NCBI GenBank assembly: GCA_036936605.1
Contig: JAUPFV010000003.1
Coordinates: 102,681,278-102,745,277, forward strand
Direction: 5' to 3'
Length of the DNA stretch: 64,000 nt
Source: Limnanthes douglasii subsp. nivea
Taxonomy: Eukaryota; Streptophyta; Magnoliopsida; Brassicales; Limnanthaceae
Part shown: piece by piece, positions 40,122 through 50,708 of the stretch
How positions within the stretch are numbered: the first letter of the stretch is position 1
How the letters are laid out: each line of letters begins with the position of its first letter
The notes under the pieces: generated by a model
What the model saw: only the letters and a program-made list of their open reading frames with translations
The model's database searches: none
What the model was told of the DNA's origin: nothing
Made by a program: the position numbers and the translations under genes

Positions 40122-41340
40122 TAACACTAATTGTTCGAGAAAAAACATATTGTCAGTTTAGCAACTCAAGTGGAAGGAAGGATGTCAACGCATTTATCTA
40201 AAAAACATGACATTTCTTTTATTTTGTTCGATGAAGTTGATTTGAGGGGAATAGCTGGCCCTCATGAGGATGCAGTAGTTATAAGGGCAAAGATATATGG
40301 AGTTGAAATTCGATGTATTTGATAGATACAGGGAGTTATACGAATGCGTTATTCAAATCTACATATGATAGGATGTGTAACCCGTCACGAATTTACCAAT
40401 TTGATCGTACTATAATTGGATTTACAAGTGTAACAGCTCGGGTGATTGGGAAATTCGAAGGTGAAGTATATGTAGGAAAAGGCTCGTTTAAAAAGGAATG
40501 ATCAAGTCTTGTTCATGGTGGTTGAATGTCCAACCAACTACAATGTTATTTTTGGAAGATTTTGGCTTTCAAGAATGTATGTTGTAGCGTATACTGTTAA
40601 CCAATGTTTGAAATATGTCATTGGATAGGGAATGCTATAAAACATCAATCGGGGTTCGAGGTTCTAATTCTAAGGATCATATGGTTGAATATTAACCAAG
40701 GAGCTTGACCTTGATGAAGAAATAATAGATGATCTGAGAGAAACCCTGGGTTCTTTAATTGTGGGGAAAGATATTGAATAACACTTTTTTTTAATGGGAA
40801 TATTTTACGAATAGGAACATTGTTGCCCTCTACTCTGCGTGATCAGTTACTATAATTTTTGTTTGATAAAATGGATATTTTCGCTTGGAAAACAAAATAT
40901 GTGATAGGAGTTCCATTTGAAATAATATATAATAGCTTAGTTATGATCCGAAGATAAAACCTATTATTCTGAAGAGACGAGCTTTTCTGTAGAAAAATCA
41001 GAGGCTATTATTTAGGAAGTGGATCACTTCTCCAGTATTAGTAAAAAAGAATTATGGAAAGTGGATAATGTGTATTTGAAACTTGAAAAGGTATTTAAAA
41101 CTTGAAAAATTGAAAAACTTTAGTGAGACACAATAGTAAAAGTCTGGTGTCATCGGAGAAAAGGTATTTGAAACTTGAAAACATGACTTTGGCTTTAGTG
41201 GCGGCTGCTAAGAAATATTTTTCCTTTTTTTCGAAGAAGGTTCCGCATCGACCCTTCATCAATTGTTGGAAGGCTAACTTCAGTTGCTTTTCTTTAGGTT
41301 TTAATTCATTTTCTCTTTTGTGTCTTCGCTTTAGCTAAAG
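40122..41340 (+). pseudogene. Tat-A protease/RT/RNase H remnant
   Basis: This resumes Tat-A after Tat-2 with RKKHIVSLATQVEG. A weakened protease follows (DTGSYTNALF, where DTGSS is expected), then short RT pieces near 40860-41060 and a piece of RNase H (EKRYLKLENMTLALVAAAKK, about 41155-41215). Internal deletions removed most of RT, and no integrase is found. From about 41216 the sequence passes into the antisense aORF side. Confidence 0.75.
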
Positions 41341-41389
41341 GACTAACACCATATTTACTAGTTATTTTTTTAATTGTCCCTTTCTTTTT

Positions 41390-42833
41390 TCGAGGGAAGA
41401 TGAATGTCAGATCTGTTTCGCATAGGCAAAATTACCTTATTGGCAGGCGCTAACAATCTCTTCGCAAAAAATGTTTGGGTTCGGTTGCTCCATTAAATTT
41501 ACGGGGAGGTCGAAACCCAAGGAGATTCTTTGTAGATGATTGTTGATAAAATTTATGGGTTGAAAGGTTAAGTTGGAACCATTTCCCCATTCATTTTCCA
41601 ATCCAAGTGTTCAGCTGAGCAAAAATATCTTACGCATCTTCTTTAAGACTATTTTACCTCTTCAAAATTCTAAAGAACAATAGCAATGCATGTGAAAAAG
41701 ACTTATTTAAGTTATAAGAAATGATAAGAGGTAAAAATGAGAACTTAGTGTTGCTTCTCTAAACAAGGTTAAGTTTGGAAGGGTTCTCTTCGTATATTGG
41801 TTTACTATTCTCCCAATATCCTCATATAAAAACAAATTTATACTTCTAGAATTTGTTAGCTTCAAGAAGGTCATCAATAATTTTGAAGTTATTAACAAGT
41901 GTTAGATAATAAAAGGGAAGTACCGGTCCATTCGAAAGTCCAGTTATGGCGAGAAAGTCTTTGATGGAGATATGAGTTTGGCTTAGTCTAGAAGCCATGA
42001 TCATTAACAGGACTGTGAACCACAAACTCAGTTTCGTTTGTGTAGGGAAGAGGTCCACGATTTCAAAGTACTCCACTATCATCGGATCTTGTGGGAATCA
42101 AAGACCGCAATTGATGATGTTATGATAAACCACCAACTCATGTGCTCCACAATCTAGTGTAGTGTCTCCCTTCTTTGGAAGTTGAAGTGTAATGTTATCT
42201 TTCATTTATAATTTGTTTTTCAAATGTGTCAGATGCAGCATCACTTCCCTTGGCCTCAAAATTTGATTGTGTTTCTTCTGAGTCAACTTCTTCCTCAGAT
42301 GCTTCATCTATTAATTGAAGAAGATGTGAGGTTGAAACTGGATTACCCTCTTGGATGTTCGAGGGAGTTTAATGAGACTTTGTGATGGTCTCAGCAATCT
42401 CCATCAGGGGAAGAGATGAGGGTGTATGGTTATTGATATTTTGAGAAGAAGTATCAGCCTTGAAGTCTCTCATAGCTATGAATGTTTTTTTTTTCTTTTT
42501 ATAGAAAAACTACGAGAAATATGAGCTTTTGACTTTTTCTGAGGCGTTATCTTGCGTGAAGTTTGAGGAGAATTAGACTCGATAAGTGGTCTAACTTCTT
42601 CTGTATTTCTTTGAGTATACGAGCTTGGTGTTATTTTACAATTCCTTTGAGGAGGAACATACGTGAAGTTAGTAAGCGCAAGAGAAGAATTTCGAGGTGT
42701 TGATGTGAAGAATTTGTTGGTAAAATTTTATGAGATTCTGGGGTGGATGAACTAGGAAACATATGAGAACTTTGATTAGGGTTGGATTACCGTAAAATAT
42801 GGTTTGAGTAGATAATTGAGGAGAATTGTCTAT
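41390..42833 (-). pseudogene. Tat-A aORF remnant, central part
   Basis: The minus strand shows a decayed copy of the aORF. The piece at 41846-42082 reads VEYFEIVDLFPTQ and FYYLTLVNNFKIIDDLLEA, matching the Transposase_28 region of Tat-1. A later-exon piece lies near 41560-41640. Many stops. The 5' part of the gene lies beyond Tat-3 at 56837-57120. Confidence 0.68.
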
Positions 42834-43253
42834 TGATGAGTCCGGATTCTGTCATCACCTTTTATGAGAACCGGACAGGGTCAAGTCGGACAATGTCCAC
42901 CTCACCGGACAGGGGCAGTTCGGACACCATCATCCATTGAACTATCCGAACAGAACTAAAGTACTTAAAACACTAATCACTTTCTGACTAAGCTGCCTAT
43001 TTACTTACTTAAAACTAATGGGTCTTTAAACTCAACCCGAATCTATTAAACATGACCCGAAAGCCCATAAGGCCCAAATATGAGGGTATAAATACCCAAC
43101 CACCAACATTAAATGAGGGTAATGAAAATAAAATACAACCAGGCAGCTTAATTCTCCCTCTACATTCTACCCAAACATTAAATACTCACAAAACTCCACA
43201 AAAATCTAAACAGGAATTACAAACTTACCCTCAGACGAAAACAAACCACTCCA
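42834..43253 (+). repeat. Tat-3 5' LTR
   Basis: TGATGAGTCC to CCACTCCA. TATAAATA at 43087-43094 is the TATA box, with AAGGCCCAAAT (site II core GGCCCA) about 16 bp upstream. The primer-binding site follows at 43256. Confidence 0.94.
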
Positions 43254-43324
43254 ATTGGCGACCACAGTGGGAGAGCGACGGTGCCTGAATATAGCATTCA
43301 AAACCATCAGAAAATTCAGTCCAA

Positions 43325-45673
43325 ATGAATCCGGACATACCGGAGGTACCACCAGCTTTGCTTGAAGTGGTGGGGGAAAATGATGAATATACCATCAAGG
43401 AGCGTGATAGATTAAAGGGCGAAATAGAAGCTCTGAGGGCAGAAAAGGAAAAGATGGGCGTAAGAGAAAAATCAAAGGCATCAGGTGCTCATCATACTGA
43501 CAAACCTAGAGAGCGTGAGCCTTCGAAGACCCATGTGAGTACGAAGAAGACTCATGCTAGCTCCAAAAAGTCTCACCGGTCCAAGCCAGTGGAGAGCTCT
43601 GATTTAGACTCAGAATCTTCGAGTAGCTCCTCGGACGAAGATGGAATAGAAGAATCCTTGTCCTCCAGCAGCGATGAGGGCCTATCTAAAAAGAAACAAA
43701 AGTTGGTTAAGAAGTATCCAAGAAAAAGGGATAGGCATGTGAAGTTAAAGAGGCATATAGGCAAAGGATCATCTCATAACCGGAGACACATAGACCGAAT
43801 GCTGGTGGATCCCTTTTCCTTCCATGATGAGCCAGGTATCTTTACAACTCCTAACGAGGATACCGTTTTCAGTCATGGCCGGAATTGGAGACAATCTCCA
43901 TTTTTTCCAAGATCATGTCCGGAAACCTCCCCAAGAGGTTTGATAGCACAAAGATGGAAAAATACGATGGCAGTAAAGACCCGGACAATCACTTGGAACA
44001 ATTAAAAAATTTCATGATGAATTTCGATGACGACGATAAGTTTCTTTGTAGAGCATTCTCCTAGTCTTTTACGGGGAGTGCTTTGAAGTCGTATAACAGC
44101 CTACCACAGGGGTGCATTAGAAATTTTGATACCTTTTGGGTGGCCTTCCGCAGGCAGTTTTTTGGAAGTAAGGAGGTGAAAGGCAATGGAGATACAATTA
44201 TCCATTGTGCCCAAGAACCGAATGAATCACTGAAGGAATATATAAGTCGCTTTGTAAATACCAAAAATGGGTTGGCTGATTACTTCGAGAAAGTGGCAAT
44301 AGCTTCTCTGAGGCAGGGCTTAAACCATGGAAATTTTGCTGATTCAGTGACCAGAAAAAAGGCCATGACGTGGGGAGGTTTACTGAATCAGGTCGGAAAG
44401 CAAATTAACATGGATGAAACAAAGAAAACTAGGGTGCACAGGTAGGTGAGGTCTGCCCCGGTTGCACCAAACCCCAACCAAAATCAGTCCGGGAACAAGG
44501 CAAGGGAGGTCGGGCAGGGCATAACAGAGCTAAAGATCAGTCTAAGCCAGCTGCGCCTGCCAGAGTCAACAATCTAGAAACAAGAGAGGGCCTTGGGTTC
44601 AACCGGAGTGGTTTGCTGATTTAAAAGAAAGTGTGGCCACCATTTATGACAAAACAAATGAAGAAGTACACTTTAGAAGGCCGACTGCACTACAATCTCC
44701 TAGGGAGCATCGTAACAATTCCTTCTGTCAGTACCACAATGATACTGGCCATACCACTGACGATTGCATTGCTTTAAAGCAAGAAGTCCAGAATTTGATT
44801 GAAAGAGGAAAGTTGGGAGCATATGTTAAAAGAATAGGAGGAAACAGGCCTGATAATGCTCATCGGCCTGGCCCGAACAATGCAAGCTCATCCGCTCCGG
44901 AGGGAGCTATGGTGATAATCGAGAGATTCGATGTAGAGTCGGAGTACCTGGACCCTGATCCAACCCGAAACAGAGTGGGTGCCATTGAGGAACGTTGTAA
45001 AACAGTTTCCGGGCTTATTAACTTTTTTGAGTCACTCACAATTTTTAGAGGGGATACCATGACAGCACCCACAACTTCTTCAAGGAAAATGCATGTTCAT
45101 ACTTTAGCTACCCAACTAGAGGGAGACATGACTTCCTATCAATCGCAGATTCCATTTTCCTTCATTGTATTCGATGAGGATGACTTGAGAGATATATCAG
45201 GTCCTCATGAAGATGTTGTTGTCATAGGAGCATCCATTGGGGGCAATGATGTAAGACAAATTTTGGTGGATACTGGGAGTTCAGCCAATATCCTCTTTTT
45301 AACTTCCTACAAAAAGATGAAAAATCCTGCGGTAATTCAGCGTTCGAACAGGTCAATTGTGGGTTTTACTGGAAGCTCGGCAGATGTGATCGGGGAGTTC
45401 GAAATGGAAGTTTTGTTGGGTAAGGGCCCTTTTAAGAAGATGGTTAGAATACTGTTTGTCGTAGTGGATTGTCCCACTTGTTACAATGCTATATTAGGGA
45501 GGTCTTGGCTCTCTAGGATGCATGCAGTGGCCTCAATAGTTCACAAATGTTTGAAATATGTTGTGCAAGGACAAGTGGGAGTTGTTCGGAGCAGCCAAAA
45601 GATTGCAAGAGAGTGTTATGCAACAGCACTGGCCCCTCGGACGTTGGGGGCAGTTCGTATCAATGGAGAATAG
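43325..45673 (+). pseudogene. Tat-3 gag-protease
   Basis: A close relative of the Tat-2 protein, starting at ATG 43325 (MNPDIPEVPPALLEVVGEND). Breaks: a one-base loss in the T-run at about 43901-43908, a CAG-to-TAG change near 44062, a TAG at 44443-44445 and a second frameshift near 44520-44570. The zinc knuckle (CQYHNDTGHTTDDC) and protease DTGSS are preserved in the last open part (44633-45673). That part ends at the conserved stop TAG 45671-45673 in the context GAA UAG CCG UUU. Confidence 0.88.
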
Positions 45674-46416
45674 CCGTTTGAGGGGCTTTCTGGGGGTGAG
45701 TGTGAAATTGATGACCGTATAGAGACCCCTGGAGTTTTAATACCGGTTGAAGAAGTTGAAACACATTCTTTGGGAGAGGGAAAAAATGTTAAGATAGGGT
45801 CCAAAATGGCCTCCGAACTGAAGGGTAAAATGTTGAAGTTCCTAAAAGACCATCAGCATGTTTTTGCTTGGTGCAATGCTGATGTTACCGGGGTACCAGC
45901 AGATATCATATCACACCACTTGTCCATCCGGAGAGACATAGCACGTGTGATACAAAAAAGAAGAGCTTTTTCCAAGGAAAAGGTTGATGGCATTGTTCAA
46001 GAAGTCGACAGGCTTACTAAAATGAGGCATATAAAGGAGTCTCAATATCCTTTATGGACAGCCAATCCGGTCTTGGTAAAAAAGAAAAATGGCAAGTGGC
46101 GTATGTGTATTGATTTTACAGATCTCAACAGGGCCTGCCCAAATGATTTATACCCTGTCCCCCGGATTGATCAGTTGGTGGATTCTACATCCGGGAATAA
46201 GCTACTATCTTTCATGGATGCCTTCTCCGGGTATAACCAGATTCAAGTAGATCCAGAGGATCAGGAGCATACTACGTTTGTCACTAATAGGGGCCTTCAT
46301 TGTTACAAGGTGATGCCATTTGGGTTAAAAAATGCTGGGGCTACCTATCATAGGTTAGTAAACAAAGCCTTTGCTGATCAAATTGGAAGAAATATGGAAG
46401 TATACATCGATGACAT
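45674..46416 (+). pseudogene. Tat-3 reverse transcriptase, N-terminal part
   Basis: The frame continues unchanged after UAG. It includes the RT signature up to NMEVYIDD, where it is cut by Tat-4 two bases after the second Asp codon. The rest of pol is gone. Confidence 0.88.
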
Positions 46417-46743
46417 TGATGAGTCAATAAATGTTTGGAAGAATATTTCGGATCTTGTGCTTGATGTGACTAGAGAGAGAAAGTGTAGAGAGAGAAAGAG
46501 AATGTAATAGAATAATATTCAATGTCCCACCTACTAAGAAAGTGGGTCACCTTTTATACTAAAATAAGGTGGACCCGCTAGAATCCTTAGTGGGCTATTT
46601 ATATACTTGATGAGGCCCCTTAGTCAATACTGTGTTTACAAATTGGTCCCTGAGAGATCCTAAATACATTAATAACTACACCAAGTATCTTTTATTCACA
46701 ATTAAATCCTCATTATTTATATCGGCGAATTCTACCCTCATCA
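46417..46743 (-). repeat. Tat-4 3' LTR
   Basis: 327 bp with matching TGATGA/TCATCA ends. It is the only LTR left, so age cannot be estimated from it. AGAGAGAAAG runs occur near its left edge. Confidence 0.8.
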
Positions 46744-47160
46744 GTAGCCCCCCAGTCTTCGGGAGTATTAGGAGCGGAGACTCACTGTCGAGCCTACACC
46801 TGTCGTCCGCAGTCTCATGTGCTTCGGGCCAATGGCTTATCTTTGGACGAATTATTCTTTTTCCTCTTGCTTCGGTTGTTCCACGACGTTGTTTGTCCCG
46901 ATCTGACCTACGGGCGTTCGATGGCCTTGCCGCAGCACTTTTTAATTAACTTTACCCGAAGGCCATACTCAGGCTCTGTTGGATTTTTCTTGCCCGATGT
47001 TCATAGTTCTGAATCAGGTCGGTTCCCGCGTTCTCTTGAGCTTCTAACCCGTGCCTCACTGTGATGGGCCGTCTTTTCATAGTGGATACGGTTGCGAAGG
47101 CCCATCTCATCAGTTGGTTCGAAGGGGGTAGCCTAGGTAAGCCTTCGTCAGAAGGTGGTC

Positions 47161-47170
47161 AACACGTGTC
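47161..47170 (+). promoter_or_regulatory. G-box upstream of the Tat-4 aORF
   Basis: AACACGTGTC, a G-box about 105 bp upstream of the aORF TATA box. Confidence 0.55.
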
Positions 47171-47275
47171 ACCAGCTTACGGGATGTGTCTTTGCCAGAC
47201 TAGGTTCTTAGAGAGACTCTTCGCCTTCCCGTTGTGCTTTTGTCGATTGGTATTCCCCGGTCATTCAACGTTGCC

Positions 47276-47283
47276 TATAAATA
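47276..47283 (+). promoter_or_regulatory. TATA box of the Tat-4 aORF
   Basis: TATAAATA about 150 bp upstream of the aORF ATG at 47428. Confidence 0.62.
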
Positions 47284-47312
47284 CTCCACAATTCTTGATT
47301 TCTCTCAGAGGC

Positions 47313-47420
47313 ATTCTAGAGAGAGAAAGTGTTGTCAGATCGTTTCTAGAGAGAGAAAGTGATGTCAGACCATTTCTAAAAAGGGAGAGTGCTGTCAGAC
47401 CATTCTTAGAAAGGGAATGT
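47313..47420 (+). repeat. 30-bp tandem repeat in the Tat-4 aORF leader
   Basis: Units start at 47313, 47343, 47373 and 47403 with TTCTAGAGAGAGAAAGTG followed by TGTCAGA. They lie between the TATA box and the ATG, so they are probably transcribed as a 5' UTR. Confidence 0.85.
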
Positions 47421-47427
47421 TTGTTTT

Positions 47428-49903
47428 ATGAAACCCAGACACCCAAAGGAAACATCAGCCAAGAAAAAGAAAAAGCCTGTGTGGAGTTTCAAAGAGTGGG
47501 CTAGCATCGGAGACCGAGCCGAAGAATACTGACGTGCCGGCTTGATTTGGGGATCTAACTCAAAACCCTTTACTCCCGTCCCGCATCCTCACGACCCTGT
47601 TTTAGCCACGCCGATCCCTGCTGAATCCTTCCTTCAGCCCGACCTTCCCGGTTCTCTGTCTCCCGAGATTAGCCTATCTCCGGAAATCGTTGTCCTTTCT
47701 TCCAGTGGCAGCTCCTCTCGTTCCCCTGCAGTTCGGTCGGAGAATCCGACCCCACCATCTGTCAACTCGTTCGTTCCGTCACCTCCGTTCCTGCCCCGAC
47801 GCGTTCGCAAAACTAAATTCTTGACCATGGGCGAAGACAGTCCCCCTACATCTCCCGCAAGAGGTAACTATCTTGAAATGGTTCAGCCTACTCTCTCAAT
47901 TCGAGGGTATCGGACCGGTACTAACACTGCCGTAATTTTTTTAGGTTTGCCTAAGCGTCGGTTGACGCCAGAGGAATTGGATGCGGCTCATCAGGCTCAT
48001 TCAGGAAATACGGCTAAACCCTCCACCTCTCGGGTACGATCATCGGATCTGAATGCTACTACAGCCCGAAGCTCTAACCAAGATCTGAACCCCGATGTGG
48101 GAGAATCAGAGGTGGATGTTGCACCCGCAGAGGTCTGCATTGCCGCTGTTGGGAATGCTGCTAACCCTTCTCATGATCCTCTGCCCGAAGAAGTTGAGGC
48201 TGCAATCACCACCACCTATTTCGGCTGGCTTCCTTCGAAGGATGTCGTTTCTCTCTATGATGGGAAGTACCTTTACTTCCCTGAGTCCGAACACAAGGAT
48301 CTGCTGATCCGTTGGGGAATTCCTAAATGCGTCACGGTTCGGTTCCCGGTCCCTGGGGAAACCCCTGTTCACGTCCGATCTCGGGAAATCGTGGTGTTTA
48401 CCGAGCTGTTCAATTGGGGTCTGCGCTTCCCCTTAGATCCCGAGATCGCGCTTTACTTCCGCACCCTCCAGATCTGCCCATCGCAGCTGACGCCGAATGC
48501 TTGGTACACTTTAATGTCCTGCATAATGGCTTCCCGTCTTTCAGGTCGGGTTATGCCTATGGACGAATATATTGCTATGTCAGGTCTGTCCAAGGCTCCG
48601 AAGTCCCCGTTCTTCTACTCTTCCTTAGGAAACAAGTGGAAGATAGTTAATGACTTCTTGGAGGGAGACAAAGGCTGGAAGCATCGGTTTGTGTTTCTGA
48701 GCGGGTGCTGGGAGAACGGTCTTCCCTATACCCCGGAGAATAAGAGACAACTGCTTTGAACTTGGGTCTATGATGGTACCGCTCCTTTTTTTTTTTTTTT
48801 AATACTGACCCTCCGTGCAGTGTCGAAAGAGTTTTTGCAAGGGCTAAAGAAGGACTTCTCGAAGGCTGCTGAAGACACTTTCCAAGTTTTGAAGGATTTT
48901 TCGAAGAAGCAGTGGGGTCGGACGATGCATCGGACCTTCAAGGACACCAACTTGCTCAAGAGTAACCTCTGGCGTTGCTCGTCGGAAATTCTGACCATTG
49001 AGCAACTGCGGGAGCCGCCCAGTTTGGAGGACATTATTGCCAAAACCGACGCTCTTGGGTATCAGTTGTACTTCCCGAAGCGCAACAAGGCGCCCAAAGT
49101 CGGATGACGAGGTCGGGGGGGAACACTGCAGCTGGTGGGGAGGGGGCGGCTCTTGTAGCGGCGAAGGATGCTGAGGGCGGCGCGTCTAACCAGGCCCAGC
49201 TTCCGGTGCCAAGAAGAACCGAACCGACGCTGAGAGCGAGGTCGTTGCTGGGGCGGAAAATCCCACTGTGCTGGAGCTGTTTGACCAGTTCGGTGGGGTT
49301 AAAGGGAAATCACCAATGGATCCGGTAGTGGTGATTCCGGATGATGCCGACCTACCCATCGCATCGGATCCAACCGCATCCTCCTCCAGCGGTCCTCAGT
49401 ACCCGGTGCTAACGATGCTTGGTTCGCCGCACACTTCTCCGCTCCGGGGATCGGATGGACTAGCCTTGTCTTTGTAAAACCTACATGTACCAGCGGCCCT
49501 GAAAGAGCGTAGGGCGGCCGAGCTGAGCCAGCAGCTAGCGGGCGCGGAGGCTGAAGTCGCTCGTTTAAAAGAGGCGGTGCAGAGTGCTAAGACCGCGCAG
49601 GAATTGGTAGAGGGGCGGGCTGCAGAGGCTATTCGTATCTCGGAGGAGACGAAGAAGGCTGGGGAAGACCATGCAGCCACCCTAACTCAGGAGGTCCAGA
49701 AGCTGAAAGCTTCAAACACCGCTTTTGCGGACAAAAAGGTGGCCGACGCTAAGGCCGCCTATGTGCTTTCATTCCATAATCGCTTCCGGACCCTTCAGCT
49801 TGGTGCGATGTGGCTAGATGTACCAGAGGCGGACCGTCCTGAGGGAGTTGTTTGCGATGATTCCTCGGACGAGATGGAGTCCGAAGAGGAGAATGGCGAA
49901 TGA
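47428..49903 (+). pseudogene. Tat-4 aORF (Transposase_28-like, coiled coil)
   Basis: ATG at 47428 opens a basic N terminus (MKPRHPKETSAKKKKK). A TGA at 47530-47532 interrupts, and the same frame then runs open to 48759. The Transposase_28-like domain (about 48210-48720) holds LFNWGLRFPLDPEIALYF and ICPSQLTPNAWYTL. A TGA ends the first exon, and a short candidate intron follows (about 48776-48820, acceptor GTGCAG). The second exon begins KEFLQGLKKDFSKAAED and ends its first frame at 49107. After frameshifts, a coiled coil (49500-49780) and an acidic tail (DDSSDEMESEEENGE) end at 49903. It is inactive as it stands. Confidence 0.78.
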
Positions 49904-50205
49904 TCGGCTGGCAGTTTTTGTTTATCTGTTGTTGTTTTTTTTGTTTGCTTGTTGTTTGTAATATCTTTGGGGGCCGGGGGGTCCCCTGACATTATTTCCT
50001 GTGAACATTTCGACATTTTGTGCGAGTATGCGATCGTTGTTTCTTACTATAATTTGTGGGCGTTTTTACTTAGGTAAACCAAAGTGTTCTTGTGAAAAAC
50101 CAAAGTAGGGTCTGATCCGCGCTATTTGTGAAACTCCCGATAGGGTCGGAAAAAGAAAAACTTGTAAGATCGCTGCTTATATAAAAGGCTGGGAAAATTG
50201 ATAAT

Positions 50206-50485
50206 GTAGATCAGCTGTAAGTGCTGAAAAAACCCATTAAGGTTCTGTAGATCAATGTAACATTGAAACGTTTCCCAAAGGATCGGGAGAATTATAGGTG
50301 TAGATCAGCTGTAGAAACTGAAAAACCCATTAAGGTTCTGTGGATCAATGTATCATTGAAACTTTTTCCAAATGGTCGGGAAAATTATATATGTAGATCA
50401 GTTGTAAAAACTGAAAAACCTATTAAGGTTCCGTAGATCGATGTATCATCGAAACTTTTCCCAAATGGTCGGGAAAATTAAACAT
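50206..50485. repeat. 93/94-bp tandem repeat in the Tat-4 spacer
   Basis: Three units starting GTAGATCAG at 50206, 50300 and 50393, with a partial fourth at 50486. Each contains CCTATTAAGG- or CCATTAAGG-like sequence and TGGTCGGGAAAATTA-like sequence. They lie between the 3' ends of the aORF and pol. Confidence 0.88.
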
Positions 50486-50708
50486 GTAGATCCATTAATA
50501 TTAGCAGGAACATGCGCTGACCAGCTCGTCAGCTGACCAAGGTCGTAACACTTTAACATTTGGAAGGCAAAAGAAATTTTTGATTAATGTAATCGGGTGA
50601 TCGGGTGTTTATGATGCCTCATTAAAACCTTCTCGCGCCACCGAGGTAGGAAAGAGTGCATCCCCGACCAATAAAATTCTAAATACAATTTTAAATACAA
50701 TTTCGCCA

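Noticed and set aside
46417..46507. C-terminal extension of Tat-3 RT (DESINVWKNI...)
   Set aside because: It is the Tat-4 LTR read through by chance; the true RT ends at the insertion point.
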